A DNA stretch of 15,966 bases from Streptomyces novaecaesareae (GTDB lineage: Bacteria; Actinomycetota; Actinomycetes; Streptomycetales; Streptomycetaceae), in the NCBI RefSeq assembly GCF_000716875.1, contig NZ_JNWQ01000119.1, positions 1-15,966 on the forward strand, in the 5' to 3' direction. Position 1 is the stretch's first letter, and the number at the start of each line of letters is the position of its first letter. The notes under the pieces are model-generated. The model searched no databases. It saw only the letters and a program-made list of their open reading frames with translations, and was not told the origin of the DNA. Of this stretch, positions 15,943 to 15,966 are shown piece by piece. The position numbers and the translations under genes are program-made.

Positions 15943-15966
15943 CTGTCTCTTATACACATCTGACGC
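15943..15966. other. Nextera/Tn5 mosaic-end adapter (sequencing artefact)
   Basis: CTGTCTCTTATACACATCT (15943-15961) is the 19-base Tn5 mosaic end, followed by GACGC, which matches the start of the Nextera read adapter. It is A/T-rich in an otherwise extremely G/C-rich gene and lies exactly at the window end. The reverse frame begins MYKRQ, a known sign of this contamination. It should be trimmed. Confidence 0.97.

Noticed and set aside
15943..15961. Tn5/IS50 end indicating a mobile element
   Set aside because: It is the synthetic mosaic end used in library preparation, followed by adapter sequence at the exact window end. No transposase or target duplication is present.

Overview
The window is chromosomal DNA from a very GC-rich actinobacterium, most likely Streptomyces or Kitasatospora. 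The evidence is near-uniform G/C third codon positions, GTG starts, strong AGGAG-type ribosome sites, long antisense shadow ORFs, T-poor hairpin terminators, and typical streptomycete families (DivIVA-like coiled-coil protein, Mfd, DUF4352 lipoprotein, Hanks kinase). I cannot choose between the two genera from sequence alone. No rRNA, tRNA, CRISPR array, phage gene or genuine insertion sequence was seen.

Layout. (1) 83-5043 is a cluster built from polymorphic-toxin and immunity domains. It has a stand-alone YwqJ-type deaminase on the minus strand. Across a repeat-rich 538-base divergent gap lie two plus-strand genes, each of which appears to join a toxin-type domain to an immunity domain in one polypeptide. 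These are a WHH-type HNH/EndoVII nuclease-like domain plus SUKH (SMI1/KNR4), and an Imm35-like domain, a long repetitive proline-rich linker, an XOO_2897-like deaminase domain and SUKH-4. No secretion or delivery module is visible. This is the best candidate for an under-described system. (2) 5311-6696 encodes a DivIVA/FilP-like coiled-coil protein. (3) After a 605-base mostly non-coding gap, 7302-10931 is a full-length mfd, the transcription-repair coupling factor. (4) 11109-11747 (minus) is a DUF4352-type lipoprotein, convergent with mfd across an array of 21- and 11-base repeats. (5) Divergent from it, 11955-14120 encodes an orphan N6-methylase-like protein with an N-terminal helix-turn-helix and a C-terminal specificity-like region, with atypical catalytic motifs (DPAVGLG, QPPY). 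(6) 14297-15942 is a two-gene operon of a small three-helix membrane protein and a Ser/Thr kinase with a 4-base GTGA overlap. The kinase is cut by the window end.

The last 24 bases (15943-15966) are Nextera/Tn5 mosaic-end adapter and not genomic, so this is an untrimmed contig end. The apparent C-terminus and stop of the kinase frame are artefacts.

The blocks look functionally independent. The toxin/immunity cluster forms one unit, mfd is housekeeping, the lipoprotein and methylase share a divergent control region containing a perfect 14-base palindrome, and the membrane protein and kinase are cotranscribed. Family assignments rest on motif recognition by eye. No database search was run.
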